DNA of 43,496 bases. It comes from Deltaproteobacteria bacterium (GTDB taxonomy: Bacteria; Desulfobacterota; Binatia; Binatales; Binataceae). Positions 21,692-31,154 of this stretch are shown one piece after another. Location: positions 1-43,496 of the forward strand of contig JAJZAI010000027.1 of assembly GCA_021799495.1 (NCBI GenBank), in the 5' to 3' direction. The notes below the pieces were generated by a model. That model made no database searches, had not been told where the DNA came from, and worked only from the letters and a program-made list of their open reading frames with translations. The position numbers and the translations under genes were made by a program. Within the stretch, counting starts at the first letter, position 1. Every line of letters starts with the position of its first letter.

Positions 21692-22540
21692 TTAGGCGAC
21701 TTTCAGGCCTTCGTTCAGCGAGCCAGAGCGGAAACCTTTCAAATCGACCGTCACGAAACGGAAGCCCAGCCGTTTCAGTTCGCGATCGACCTCGGTGCGA
21801 AGCGGTTCGCTGAGCAATCGCTGAACCTCGCCGCTCTCGACTTCAAGCCGCGCAATCTCGCCGTGATGGCGCACGCGCGCCACCCGAAAGCCCATCCGAT
21901 GCAGCACGCGCTCGCCCTCTTCGACCTGCCGCAGGCCCTCGGGCGTGATCCGCGAGCCGTAGGGAAAGCGCGACGACAGGCAGGGCGACGCCGGCCGATC
22001 CCAAGTCGGCAATCCCAGCGCGCGCGAAAGTTCGCGCACGTCGGCCTTGGTCAGTTCCGCTTCGACCAGCGGATGGCGCACGCGGCGCTCGGTCGCGGCG
22101 CGAATTCCCGGCCGATAGTCGCGCAAATCGTCGAGATTGAGACCGTCAACGATCTCGTCGATTCCGAGTTCGCCGGCCTTGGCGGCGCATACCGTGAACA
22201 GGTTGCCCTTGCACAGATAACAGCGATCGATCGGATTCGCGGCGTAGCCGGGAATTTCGAGTTCGTTCGATTCGATCACCAGATGCCGCGCGCCGATCGC
22301 CGCGGCCATCTCCAGCGCGGTCAGCCGGTCGTCTTCGGGCATCGTGGGCGAAGTCGTGGTGAGCGCGATGACCCGATCGCCGATCGTATCGTGCGCAACT
22401 TTGAGCACGAAAGTTGAATCGACGCCGCCGGAAAAAGCGACCAGCACCGCGCGCATCGGGCGGAAGATTTCGCGCAGCCGTTCCAGCCGCTCATCTGTCG
22501 GCGCGGCCGCGCGGCCATCGATCTCGCGCGCATTGTTCAT
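21692..22540 (-). CDS. larE: LarE, ATP-dependent sacrificial sulfur transferase
   Basis: The 282-aa protein is of the PP-loop family, with SGGVDS at 37-42 for ATP pyrophosphate binding. It carries the family segments RCYLCK (C107, C110) and RPASPCLSSR (C187), the latter holding the cysteine equivalent to the sulfur-donating C176 of Lactobacillus LarE. It adenylates the carboxyl groups of the nicotinate-derived precursor and inserts sulfur for the nickel-pincer cofactor of lactate racemase-type enzymes. No larA, larB or larC lies in the window. It starts 7 bases after the cysK stop, so the two are co-transcribed. The extra cysteines could instead support a non-sacrificial or cluster-based mechanism. 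Confidence 0.93.
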   Translation of the reverse strand: MNNAREIDGRAAAPTDERLERLREIFRPMRAVLVAFSGGVDSTFVLKVAHDTIGDRVIALTTTSPTMPEDDRLTALEMAAAIGARHLVIESNELEIPGYAANPIDRCYLCKGNLFTVCAAKAGELGIDEIVDGLNLDDLRDYRPGIRAATERRVRHPLVEAELTKADVRELSRALGLPTWDRPASPCLSSRFPYGSRITPEGLRQVEEGERVLHRMGFRVARVRHHGEIARLEVESGEVQRLLSEPLRTEVDRELKRLGFRFVTVDLKGFRSGSLNEGLKVA

Positions 22541-22547
22541 CGCCGCG

Positions 22548-23483
22548 TCAGATACCTTCGGCCTGAAAGAGATCGGTGGTCAGATAGCGCTCGCCGGTGT
22601 CGCAGAAAACGGCGACCACCGCTTTGCCGCGGCCCAGCCGCTTCGCGATTTGCAGCGCGGCGCAGCAGTTCGCGCCCGAAGAGATGCCGACCAGGAGGCC
22701 CTCCTCGCGCGCGATCCGGCGCGAAAAGAGGGTCGCGTCCTCGTCGCTGACGGCGATCACTTCGTCATAAATTTTCGTGTCGAGCGTGGCGGGCACGAAG
22801 CCGGCGCCGATACCCTGAATCTTGTGGAAGCCGGGTTCGCCGCCTTCGAGCACCGGGGAATTCTTCGGTTCGACCGCGACAATCAGCGGTTTGTTCTTGA
22901 GATGGTCGCGCAGATAGCGGCCGGCGCCGCTGATTGTCCCGCCGGTGCCGACGCCCGCGACGAACGCGTCGATCCGCTCCATCTGCTCGATCAATTCCGG
23001 CCCAGTGCTCGCGTAATGAATTTCCGGGTTCGCGGGATTGCTGAACTGCTGCGGCATGTAATAGTTCGGATTCGCGCGCACCAACTCCTCGGCCTTCGCG
23101 ATCGCGCCATGCATCCCGCGCGTGTCGGGCGTCAACACCAGTTGCGCGCCGTATGCCGCCAGCAGCGAACGCCGCTCCTCGGACATCGTGTCGGGCATCG
23201 TCAGGATCAGCCGGTAGCCCTTCACCGCGCATACCAGCGCCAAGCCGATTCCGGTATTGCCCGAGGTCGGTTCGACGATCGTATCGCCCGGCTTGATCCG
23301 GCCGTCGCGTTCCGCCCGCTCGACCATCGCAAGGCAGATCCGGTCCTTGACGCTGCCGCCGGGGTTGTAATTCTCCAGCTTGGCCCAGACTTCGGCGTCG
23401 TCGCGGCCCGGCAACCGGTTGAGCCGGACGACTGGCGTATGACCCACAAGTTCCAGCGGCGATCGCGCCACGCTAATCGGCAT
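22548..23483 (-). CDS. cysK: Cysteine synthase (O-acetylserine sulfhydrylase)
   Basis: The 311-aa protein is a PLP-dependent fold-type II enzyme. It makes cysteine from O-acetylserine and sulfide. The PLP lysine K46 lies in GGSVKDR. The substrate loop TSGNTG, the phosphate loop GTGGTISG and the C-terminal SSGAN motif are all present and intact. It is upstream of larE in a two-gene operon, which would supply cysteine near a cysteine-consuming sulfur transferase. The ATG at 23483 is close to the divergent glycosyltransferase start, leaving about 80 bases for both promoters. Confidence 0.95.
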   Translation of the reverse strand: MPISVARSPLELVGHTPVVRLNRLPGRDDAEVWAKLENYNPGGSVKDRICLAMVERAERDGRIKPGDTIVEPTSGNTGIGLALVCAVKGYRLILTMPDTMSEERRSLLAAYGAQLVLTPDTRGMHGAIAKAEELVRANPNYYMPQQFSNPANPEIHYASTGPELIEQMERIDAFVAGVGTGGTISGAGRYLRDHLKNKPLIVAVEPKNSPVLEGGEPGFHKIQGIGAGFVPATLDTKIYDEVIAVSDEDATLFSRRIAREEGLLVGISSGANCCAALQIAKRLGRGKAVVAVFCDTGERYLTTDLFQAEGI

Positions 23484-23563
23484 GGCCGGATTCTAGCGGG
23501 TTTCGCCACGATTTTGCGACAGCCGGAAGCTTGCGGCGCGGCGCGGATGGTATGCTAGCGACG

Positions 23564-24523
23564 ATGGCCGATAGCGAGTCCAAAGCGCCGCGCCAGTTGA
23601 TAATTTTTCCGGGCGCGCTGGGCGATTTGCTCTGCGCGGCGCCGGCGATGCGCTTTCTGATGGCGCGGCAAGCGCCCGGCGTCGCGGCGGAATTGATGGC
23701 ACGGGCGGAGTTGGCCCGCTTCGCAATCGGACGGATGGGCTTCGTCCATGGCCATTCGATCGACCGGCGCGAAGTTGGCCAGTTATTCGCCAGTGGCGCG
23801 AAGCTCGCGCCTGAAGCGTCGGCATTTTTCAGCCGGTTCGACGATATTCGCTCATTTTTCGCCAGCAACGATCCTGATTTCACCGCCGCGCTGTCCGCCG
23901 CGACCGGCGGCCGGGCGCGCTTTTATCCGTTCCGCCCCGCCGGCGTTGGACATATCGCCCGGCTCTATCTGGATGCGCTCGGGGCGCCAGCGGACACGCC
24001 GGACGCGTTCCGGCTTGAACTTTATCCCGAAGATCTCGACGCGGCGGCCGAACGGCTTGCAGCGGCGGGCTTGGCGCCGGGCGGTTACGTGGCGATTTTT
24101 CCCGGCAGCGGCGGCGTGGAAAAGAATTGGCCGGTCGAGAATTTCGTCGCGCTGGCGCGACAGCTTGCGCCGCCGCTGAGACCGCTGGTGATCTTGGGAC
24201 CGGCCGAAAACCGGCTCGGGCCGGCATTTGACGCGCTAGGACTGACGGTCTTATCCGGGCTGGATTTGGCTGAAATCGCCGCAATCGCGCATCAAGCGGC
24301 GGCATTTGTCGGCAATGACTCCGGCGTGAGCCATCTCGCCGCGTCCGCCGGCGCCCCCGGCGTCGCCATCTTCGGCCCGACCGATCCCGCGCGATGGCGT
24401 CCGCAGGGTCGGGTTGCGATTACCCATCGCATGCCGTTAGTTATGACAACCGTTGTCGAAGTGATGGATAAGCTCTTCGATGTGATCGAACGAAACGGTT
24501 CCAAGCGCCTTGCGGATGGTTAG
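23564..24523 (+). CDS. Glycosyltransferase family 9 (heptosyltransferase-like)
   Basis: The product of about 319 aa has a GT-B fold of the LPS heptosyltransferase type. The N-terminal IIFPGALGDLLCAAPAMRFL is the family nucleotide-sugar-binding start. The C-terminal half has FPGSGGVEKNWP, a LGPAEN segment and the diagnostic FVGNDSGVSHLAASAGAPGV and FGPTDPARWRP. It would add a sugar, perhaps heptose, to the lipopolysaccharide core at the cytoplasmic face. An ATG at 23552 is an alternative start; neither has a clear ribosome site. It is divergent from cysK and not obviously in an operon with htpX downstream (145-bp gap with no recognised feature). Confidence 0.9.
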   Translation: MADSESKAPRQLIIFPGALGDLLCAAPAMRFLMARQAPGVAAELMARAELARFAIGRMGFVHGHSIDRREVGQLFASGAKLAPEASAFFSRFDDIRSFFASNDPDFTAALSAATGGRARFYPFRPAGVGHIARLYLDALGAPADTPDAFRLELYPEDLDAAAERLAAAGLAPGGYVAIFPGSGGVEKNWPVENFVALARQLAPPLRPLVILGPAENRLGPAFDALGLTVLSGLDLAEIAAIAHQAAAFVGNDSGVSHLAASAGAPGVAIFGPTDPARWRPQGRVAITHRMPLVMTTVVEVMDKLFDVIERNGSKRLADG

Positions 24524-24668
24524 AATTGAAACGTGACGGTGGCGCTGAACCCGGCGCCATCCGGTGAAAAGCGCAGAAAGAAGAGAAGGCGGAACAGGGC
24601 GATGCGCGGCAGACACGATTTGGAATTAACCATGAAAATCGCCGCGACGCTCGTCCGAAATTGAATTT

Positions 24669-25526
24669 ATGTCGAGTTTCTTGAAAACCACAATCCTTTT
24701 GGCCGCTCTGACCGGCATCATCATGATGATTGGCGGCATGTTGGGTGGCCGCGGCGGTCTCGCGATCGCGTTCATCTTCGCGATCGGGATGAACTTTTTC
24801 AGTTATTGGTTCTCCGACAAGATGGTGCTGCGGGCCTACCATGCGCAGCCGCTCGATCAGTCCAACGCGCCTGAACTATACGGAATCGTGAGCGAACTGG
24901 CCGAGTCGGCGCGCATCCCGATGCCGCGGCTCTATCTGATCGACAGCGACACGCCGAACGCTTTCGCCACCGGCCGCAATCCGAAACACGCCGCCGTCGC
25001 GGTGACGCGCGGGATCATGCGGATCTGCACGCGCGAAGAGCTCAAGGGCGTGATCGGGCATGAGCTTTCCCACGTCATCAACCGCGACATCCTGGTCAGT
25101 TCGGTGGCCGCGACGCTGGCCGGCGTAGTGATGTTTGTCGGTACGATGGCGCGCTGGGGCGCCATTTTCGGCGGCTTTGGCGGACGCGACGAGGACGAGC
25201 GGGGAGGACTGTTCGGACTGATTTTCATGGCGCTCGTGGCGCCTCTGGCCGCGGCCATGATCCAGCTTGCGATTTCGCGCACTCGGGAATATCAGGCCGA
25301 CGCCAGCGGCGCCCGTCTGACCCATAATCCGCTCTTGCTGGCCAACGCGCTGCGCAAACTCGAGGCGGCCAACGAGCGGATGCCGATGCCGGACGCATCG
25401 CCCAGCACCGCCCATCTTTTCATCGTCAATCCGCTCAGCGCCGAGGGCATCCAGCGCATGTTTTCGACCCATCCGCCGATCGAAGAACGTATTCGGCGGC
25501 TCGAACAGATGGCTCATTCGGAGTGA
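24669..25526 (+). CDS. htpX: HtpX, membrane zinc metalloprotease
   Basis: The 285-aa M48-family protease degrades misfolded membrane proteins. It has two N-terminal membrane helices (about 5-25 and 30-48), zinc motif HELSH at 131-135, a second pair of hydrophobic segments (about 145-165 and 180-200) and the third ligand region SRTREYQAD. The C-terminus FSTHPPIEERIRRLE is typical. The length equals the family norm. It starts an apparent operon with the DUF1844 and DegP-like genes: the next start lies 5 bases after its stop. Confidence 0.96.
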   Translation: MSSFLKTTILLAALTGIIMMIGGMLGGRGGLAIAFIFAIGMNFFSYWFSDKMVLRAYHAQPLDQSNAPELYGIVSELAESARIPMPRLYLIDSDTPNAFATGRNPKHAAVAVTRGIMRICTREELKGVIGHELSHVINRDILVSSVAATLAGVVMFVGTMARWGAIFGGFGGRDEDERGGLFGLIFMALVAPLAAAMIQLAISRTREYQADASGARLTHNPLLLANALRKLEAANERMPMPDASPSTAHLFIVNPLSAEGIQRMFSTHPPIEERIRRLEQMAHSE

Positions 25527-25531
25527 CGCCG

Positions 25532-26011
25532 ATGGAACGCGAAGAAGAAGAGAAAGCGCGCGGTTTCAAAGTCGAAGATCGCCGACGTTTTTCCTCGGAA
25601 GGCGACGTTAAGCCAGAATTTCGCGAAGATTCGGCCGCCGCCGCGCCGTCCGCGCCGGAGCCGGCCGGACATAGCCGAACCGCGCCCGAGAGCGGTTCGC
25701 CCGATCCGAACCGTGCGACGCACGCCGCCGCCGCGGATCATGCGCACGGGCCGGAGCCGGAGGTGACGTTCGGCGCCTTTATGGTCGGGCTTTCGACCCA
25801 GGCGCTGATGCTGCTCGGCGATATCGCCGACCCCGAAACCGGCGCGGCGCGCGCGGATCTTCCCGGCGCGCAGCAGCTCATCGATATTATCGGGATGCTT
25901 CAGCGCAAGACCCAGGGCAATCTCGACCGCGACGAAGCGCAATTGATCGAAACCATCCTGTTTGAGTTGCGGATGAAATACGTTGAGCGAGCGCGCGCCG
26001 CGACGCGCTGA
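25532..26011 (+). CDS. DUF1844 domain protein
   Basis: The product of about 159 aa has a charged N-terminus (MEREEEEKARGFKVEDRRRF) and an Ala/Pro-rich disordered linker (about 30-80). The DUF1844 core follows: FGAFMVGLSTQALMLLGDI, GAQQLIDIIGMLQRKTQGNL, then DEAQLIETILFELRMKYV. The family is of unknown function and common in deltaproteobacteria and relatives. The ATG at 25532 has GGAG about 8 bases upstream, which overlaps the htpX end. The gene ends 4 bases before the likely DegP-like start, supporting a protein-quality operon. Confidence 0.9.
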   Translation: MEREEEEKARGFKVEDRRRFSSEGDVKPEFREDSAAAAPSAPEPAGHSRTAPESGSPDPNRATHAAAADHAHGPEPEVTFGAFMVGLSTQALMLLGDIADPETGAARADLPGAQQLIDIIGMLQRKTQGNLDRDEAQLIETILFELRMKYVERARAATR

Positions 26012-26015
26012 CACG

Positions 26016-27500
26016 ATGGCCGGCGGCGGGTCGAAGCATGCGCCCGCGGCAATTCGGGCGCGGCGGATCGGCGGTCGAATCGCGGTCGCGATCATGGCCG
26101 CGTCCGCGGGGATTTTGCTGGCCGCCCGCGCCGGCGCGCAGACGCTCTGGACCGATCTGCGCGGCGACACGGTTCGCGCGGCCGGATCGCTGCCCGACTT
26201 CGTCGCGCTGGCGGCGCGCCTGTCGCCGGCCGTGGTGAATATTTCGACGGCCCGCAAAGCGAACGCCGGCGCCGGCGCGCAATCGCCCGAAGCGCAAAGC
26301 GATCCGTTCGATCGATTCGGCGCTCCGTTCGGGCCGCGCGGCGCCCCCGTTCCGCACAGCCTCGGCTCCGGCTTCGTGATCAACCGCGGCGGCTACATCC
26401 TGACCAACCAGCACGTGATCGCGGATGGCGGCGCGATCGTCGTCACGCTGCAGGACGGCCACGAATTGCAGGCGCGCGTGATCGGGAGCGACGCGAAAAC
26501 CGATATCGCGCTGCTCAAGGTCGCCGCGCCTTTCGCGTTGCCCGTGGCGCCGCTCGGCGACTCGGACGCGGTCCGCGTCGGCGAATGGGTGATCGCGATC
26601 GGCAATCCCTTCGGCTTCGATCATTCGGTGACCGCCGGAATCGTCAGCGCCAGAGGACGCTTCATACCCGGCAGTTACGACGACTTTATCCAGACCGACG
26701 CGTCGATTAACCCGGGCAACTCGGGCGGTCCGTTGATCGATCTGCGCGGCGCGGTAATCGGCGTCAACTCGGCGATATACACCCGCACCGGTTCGAGCAT
26801 GGGAATCGGCTTTTCGATTCCGGTCAATCTCGTCAAGGCGGAATTGCCGCAGCTGCTCGCGCACGGATCGGTGACGCGCGGATGGCTCGGCGTGTATATC
26901 GAGCCGGTGGACGAGCAGGCCGCGCGCGCGGCCGGCCTTGCCGAGCCGCGCGGCGCGATGGTTTCCGAAATTATCGATCGCGGCCCGGCGGCCGCGGCGG
27001 GCCTCAAGCCGGGCGACATCATTGTCGCCTTCGATCATCGCGCGATTCGCGAAGCGCAAGAGTTGCCGCTGATGGTCGGCGACGTTCCGATTGGCAGGCG
27101 CGCGACGCTCACTGTTATCCGGGGAAAGAAGACCATGGAGATGCCGGTGACGGTCGAGGCGTCGCGCGAGACCGAACTGGCGAGCGCCGCCGGCGCGCCC
27201 GACGCGAACGCTCCCGAAGCCTTTGGTCTGGATGTCAAGGCGCTCAATCCGAGGCTGGCGCGGCAGTTGGGAATCGCGCCCGCTGGCGGCGTGATGGTCG
27301 CGCAGGTGGCCGCGGGCAGCCAGGCGGATCGGGCCGGATTGCGCGCCAACGACGTCGTGCTCGAAGTCAATCAGCAGGAGGTCTCGGATGTCGCGGATTT
27401 CCGCCGCGCCTTTCGCGCCGGAGGCGGACGCGATATCGTATTGCTGCTGGTGCGCCGCGCGACCGGCACGCTTTTTATCCCGCTCAGGCGCCAAGGTTGA
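26016..27500 (+). CDS. DegP/Do-like periplasmic serine protease
   Basis: The product of about 494 aa is a trypsin-fold HtrA protease with two PDZ domains, which degrades or refolds damaged envelope proteins. After an Arg-containing signal sequence (VAIMAASAGILLAARAGA) come the catalytic residues: H133 in TNQHVIADGG, D163 in KTDIALLKV and S236 in NPGNSGGPL. PDZ1 begins near RGWLGVYIEPV and PDZ2 near ALNPRLARQLGIAPAGG. The ATG at 26016 is weak in ribosome site, probably coupled to DUF1844. It lies between htpX-DUF1844 and a PBP1 gene, a coherent envelope group. Confidence 0.94.
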   Translation: MAGGGSKHAPAAIRARRIGGRIAVAIMAASAGILLAARAGAQTLWTDLRGDTVRAAGSLPDFVALAARLSPAVVNISTARKANAGAGAQSPEAQSDPFDRFGAPFGPRGAPVPHSLGSGFVINRGGYILTNQHVIADGGAIVVTLQDGHELQARVIGSDAKTDIALLKVAAPFALPVAPLGDSDAVRVGEWVIAIGNPFGFDHSVTAGIVSARGRFIPGSYDDFIQTDASINPGNSGGPLIDLRGAVIGVNSAIYTRTGSSMGIGFSIPVNLVKAELPQLLAHGSVTRGWLGVYIEPVDEQAARAAGLAEPRGAMVSEIIDRGPAAAAGLKPGDIIVAFDHRAIREAQELPLMVGDVPIGRRATLTVIRGKKTMEMPVTVEASRETELASAAGAPDANAPEAFGLDVKALNPRLARQLGIAPAGGVMVAQVAAGSQADRAGLRANDVVLEVNQQEVSDVADFRRAFRAGGGRDIVLLLVRRATGTLFIPLRRQG

Positions 27501-27569
27501 TTTCACGGTGATGCGAATCGGGTTGGGAGCCGCCCGCCGCCATGCCCGCAAGCCAACGGCGGCCGGACG

Positions 27570-30005
27570 ATGAGCGCGCGGCGGGTCTTCAAATTCAGCC
27601 TGCTCGCGATCGCCGCGCTGGCGCTGTTCGCGCTCGGCCCGGCGCTGTACTGGTTCCTCCAGTATTATAATTCGCTCGAGCAGGAAGTGGCCACGCGCTT
27701 CGCCGGCAAGCGCTGGACGATACCGTCGCGCATCTATTCCGATTCGACGCTGATTTATCCGGGCCAGCGGCTCGGCGATCTTGGTTTCATGCAGCGGCTC
27801 GCGCGCCTCAATTACCATCCCGCCGCCGCTAGCGATGAAGTCCACGATCGCGGCGAATATTTTTACGACAAAAAACGCGGCCGGATGCTGCTGTTCCTGC
27901 ACAGCTTCGCCTATCCCTATCGGAATTTTCCCGGCGAACTGGTCAATATCAAGCTCGGATCGGACGGCACGATCGCCGCGATGGCCGACGCCGTGACGCG
28001 CGAGCCGCTCTATTCGCTCGAACTTGAACCGGAGATGCTCGGCGCGATCTTTCAGGGCGATTGGCAGCAACGCCGCCTCGTGCCGCTTGCCGACCTCCCG
28101 CCCGCGTTTATCGACGCGATTCTTGCCGCCGAAGACCATCGCTTTTACGAGCATCACGGCATCGACGTCGTGCGCATCATCAAGGCGGCGTGGATCGATT
28201 TTATTTCGGGGCGGGTGGTGCAGGGCGGTTCGACGCTCACCCAGCAGTTGATGAAGAATTTCTTCCTGACCAGCAAGCGCGACTGGCATCGCAAGGTCAA
28301 GGAAGCGCTCATGGCGTATATCGCGGAGCGGCTCTATTCCAAGGACGAAATTCTCGAAAATTACATCAACGACATCTATCTCGGGCAGCGCGGGCAGGAG
28401 GGAATCTACGGCGTCTGGGAGGCGGCGGAATTCTATTTCTCAAAAGAGCCGCGCGATCTGAATATCGCCGAGATGGCGACGATCGCCGGCATGATCCGCT
28501 CGCCCAACCGCTACAATCCGCTGCGCCACGCGGCGCTTGCGGTCCGCCGCCGCAACGAGGTGCTCTCCTCGATGCTGGCGGACGGCTATATCAGCAAAGC
28601 CGCCTATGACGCGGCGGTGACTTCGCCGATGGTCGCGCGCGAGCCGTTCGTCGAAACCAACGACGCGCCCTATTTCGTCGAATTTGTGAAACGGGAGGTG
28701 GCGGAGCGCTATCCGCCGTCGGTGCTGAGCGGCGAGGGCCTGCGCATCTTCACCACGCTCGACGTCCACATGCAAAAAGAGGCGCAACTCGCGGTGCAGA
28801 ACAATCTCGCCGATCTCGAAGCGCGCCATCCGGCGCTCAGGCGCAAGGAAAAAAGCGAGGAGTTGCAGTCCTGCCTGATCGCGATCGAACCGCAGACCGG
28901 AAAGATCCGCGCGATGGTCGGCGGCCGCGATTACCGCGAAAGCCAGTTCAACCGCGTGACGCAATCCAAACGCCAGCCAGGCTCCGCGTTCAAGCCAGTC
29001 ACCTATCTGGCCGCGCTGCAAGAAACGCTGGACGGCGGTCCCGAGCATTTCCTGCCCACCAGCTACGTTGACGACACGCCTTTCACCTGGCAATACGGCG
29101 ACCAGAGCTGGACGCCGCGCAACTACAAGGATCGTTATTTCGGCCGCGTCACGCTCGAATTCGCGCTCGAAGAGTCGCTCAATTCCGCGACCTCGCGCGT
29201 CGCATATGCGGTCGGCCTCGACCGCATCCTGCAAATGGCGGGCAAGCTCGGCTTCGGCGATTTGCCGCCGTATCCGTCGATCATCCTGGGCGGTATCGAA
29301 GAGTCGCCGATGCAAGTCGCGAATGCGTACGCGATCATGGCCAACGAAGGTCTTGAGGTGCCGTCGTACGCCGTCACTGCCGTGCTCGATCAATCGGGCA
29401 AAGTAATCGAAGGGCATGAACTGAAGGCCGAGCAGACGCTATCGCCCGATCTCGCCTACATGATGGACTTCATGCTCGAGCAGGTGGTCAACCACGGCAC
29501 CGGCGAAGGCGCGCGCAAGCTCGGCTTCACGCGGCCGGCGGCGGGCAAAACCGGCACCACCAACGATTCGGTGGACGCATGGTTCGCCGGATTCACTCCC
29601 GACCTGCTGGCCGTGGTCTGGACCGGATTCGATCAGAAAGAGGCGCTCGGCCTGACCGGCGCGCAGGCGTCGCTGCCCGCATGGACGAACTTCATGAAGG
29701 CGGCGACCGCGCCGCGGCCCGCGCTCAACTTCACGATGCCGCCCGATATGGTCGCGGCGCGCGTCGATCCGGCGACCGGCTATCTGGCCGGTCCATATTG
29801 TCCCGGCGCGGTCGATGGGGTTTTTCCCAAGGCGCTTGCGCCGACCGAAATGTGTCCGTTCCACACTTCGCCCGGCATGAGCGCGGCGCCGATGCCCGCC
29901 GCGGCCGGCGGCGCGCCGCCCGTATCCGCGGCGCCGAAGCAGGGCAATGACTGGGAGCGCGCGCCCGGCGCATCCGGCCCGGCCGATTCCACGCCCAACG
30001 ACTAA
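27570..30005 (+). CDS. Bifunctional penicillin-binding protein 1B-like (GT51 and transpeptidase)
   Basis: The 811-aa class A PBP polymerises and cross-links peptidoglycan. One N-terminal membrane helix (about 9-32) is followed by a UB2H-like domain (about 60-140), the glycosyltransferase with EDHRFYEHHG and QGGSTLTQQLMKN, and the transpeptidase. In the last, SAFK (nucleophile S472), SLN in ESLNSATS and KTGTT are all intact. The C-terminal tail is Ala/Pro-rich and ends NDWERAPGASGP. The UB2H domain suggests activation by an outer-membrane lipoprotein of the LpoB kind. A TPR protein gene follows after 86 bases and shares the WERAPG motif. Confidence 0.94.
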   Translation: MSARRVFKFSLLAIAALALFALGPALYWFLQYYNSLEQEVATRFAGKRWTIPSRIYSDSTLIYPGQRLGDLGFMQRLARLNYHPAAASDEVHDRGEYFYDKKRGRMLLFLHSFAYPYRNFPGELVNIKLGSDGTIAAMADAVTREPLYSLELEPEMLGAIFQGDWQQRRLVPLADLPPAFIDAILAAEDHRFYEHHGIDVVRIIKAAWIDFISGRVVQGGSTLTQQLMKNFFLTSKRDWHRKVKEALMAYIAERLYSKDEILENYINDIYLGQRGQEGIYGVWEAAEFYFSKEPRDLNIAEMATIAGMIRSPNRYNPLRHAALAVRRRNEVLSSMLADGYISKAAYDAAVTSPMVAREPFVETNDAPYFVEFVKREVAERYPPSVLSGEGLRIFTTLDVHMQKEAQLAVQNNLADLEARHPALRRKEKSEELQSCLIAIEPQTGKIRAMVGGRDYRESQFNRVTQSKRQPGSAFKPVTYLAALQETLDGGPEHFLPTSYVDDTPFTWQYGDQSWTPRNYKDRYFGRVTLEFALEESLNSATSRVAYAVGLDRILQMAGKLGFGDLPPYPSIILGGIEESPMQVANAYAIMANEGLEVPSYAVTAVLDQSGKVIEGHELKAEQTLSPDLAYMMDFMLEQVVNHGTGEGARKLGFTRPAAGKTGTTNDSVDAWFAGFTPDLLAVVWTGFDQKEALGLTGAQASLPAWTNFMKAATAPRPALNFTMPPDMVAARVDPATGYLAGPYCPGAVDGVFPKALAPTEMCPFHTSPGMSAAPMPAAAGGAPPVSAAPKQGNDWERAPGASGPADSTPND

Positions 30006-30091
30006 ATCCGCGGTTGTTCAATTCCGGCGCGATGGCCACCGCTCTGGCGGATGCCGCGCGGGCGGGACGATTGCTATAGTAGACGCGCGAA

Positions 30092-31123
30092 ATGCGTATC
30101 CGCTCCAATATCCGCGCGGCCGCCGGCGTTTTGCTGGCGATCGCGTGCGTGCCGGCGCCGACCGCCCAGGCGTGGATGTCCGCGAGCGCGCGCGGGCCGG
30201 CCGCTATCGCCAACGGCGATAGCGCGCCGATCGTGCTGGCCCATCTGGACGAGCAGAATTTGCCGTCGGCGGAGCTTCCGCCCGGAGCGGCGGAGGGCGA
30301 GTGGGAGCGCGCGCCGGGGTCCGGCCCGAGCCCGTCGCCGGCGCTATCGCCGCAAAACGCGCCGACGCCCGCAGGTGCGGCAGCGACGCCGCCGGGTGCG
30401 CCGGAGGAGATTTCGGTTCCGGCGGATTCGGGAACTCCAGCAAGCGACAATGGAGCCGGCGCGGCTGCGGCGAATCCCGCCGGCAACGCCGCGCCCGACG
30501 CGGTGAGCGCGCCGGCCGGACCGCCGCCGGCGCTCGATATCAGCACGGTCACGGCCGCGCCCGATCCGGCCGATCAGCCGCTGGCCGGCGCGATCGCCAG
30601 CGCCGATACGCCGGCGTTGGCCGCCTCGCTGCGCACCACCGAGGAAGCGCGGCAGGAATTGGCGAAAGGCTCGATCGACGACGCGATGCGGGCGCTGACG
30701 CGGGCGGTCTCGATCGATCCGGGCAATCCTTACGCCTATTTTTTTCTGGGCCGCGCCTACGCCGCGCGCCGCAATTTTGACGAGGCGCTGACTTTCTTCC
30801 GGCGCGCCGAAATCGGTTTCGGCGCTGATCCGCAATGGCTCGGCGAAACGATCGGTTACGAAGGAATTTGCGAAGAAGAAGAGGGCCAGTTGAGCGAAGC
30901 CGCCGCGTCCTATCAGCGCGCGCTTGGCGCCGCGCCCAACAATCTGATCGCGCGGGTTGGATACGGCCGGCTGGCGGCGAATCTGCCGAATCCCGCCGGG
31001 ATGGACGCGCCGCCTCCGCCTGCGAGCGACGTTGCCGCGCCGCCGCAGGCGAATCTGAGCGCGCCCGCGCCCGAAGAGGCGCCGCCGCCACCGCCGCCGA
31101 GGGCGGGTTCCGGCGATCAATGA
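30092..31123 (+). CDS. Secreted TPR-repeat protein
   Basis: The 343-aa product has a signal peptide (MRIRSNIRAAAGVLLAIACV, cleavage likely after AQA). A long disordered Ala/Pro/Gly-rich region follows (about 40-175). TPR-like repeats lie at about 185-290: ARQELAKGSIDDAMRALTRA, then NPYAYFFLGRAYAARRNFDE and LSEAAASYQRALGAAPNN. A Pro-rich tail ends the protein. TPR proteins scaffold multiprotein assemblies; being next to the PBP1 gene, it may act in periplasmic cell-wall synthesis. The ATG at 30092 has TATAGT about 15 bases upstream, which could be its own -10 box. Confidence 0.85.
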   Translation: MRIRSNIRAAAGVLLAIACVPAPTAQAWMSASARGPAAIANGDSAPIVLAHLDEQNLPSAELPPGAAEGEWERAPGSGPSPSPALSPQNAPTPAGAAATPPGAPEEISVPADSGTPASDNGAGAAAANPAGNAAPDAVSAPAGPPPALDISTVTAAPDPADQPLAGAIASADTPALAASLRTTEEARQELAKGSIDDAMRALTRAVSIDPGNPYAYFFLGRAYAARRNFDEALTFFRRAEIGFGADPQWLGETIGYEGICEEEEGQLSEAAASYQRALGAAPNNLIARVGYGRLAANLPNPAGMDAPPPPASDVAAPPQANLSAPAPEEAPPPPPPRAGSGDQ

Positions 31124-31154
31124 TCCTTGTGCGCATTTACGCTTGCGGAGAACC

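Noticed and set aside
25887-28289. 800-codon minus-strand frame opposite the DegP-like and PBP1 genes
   Set aside because: It spans two clearly coding plus-strand genes with intact catalytic motifs, and its translation is Arg/His-rich with no family features.
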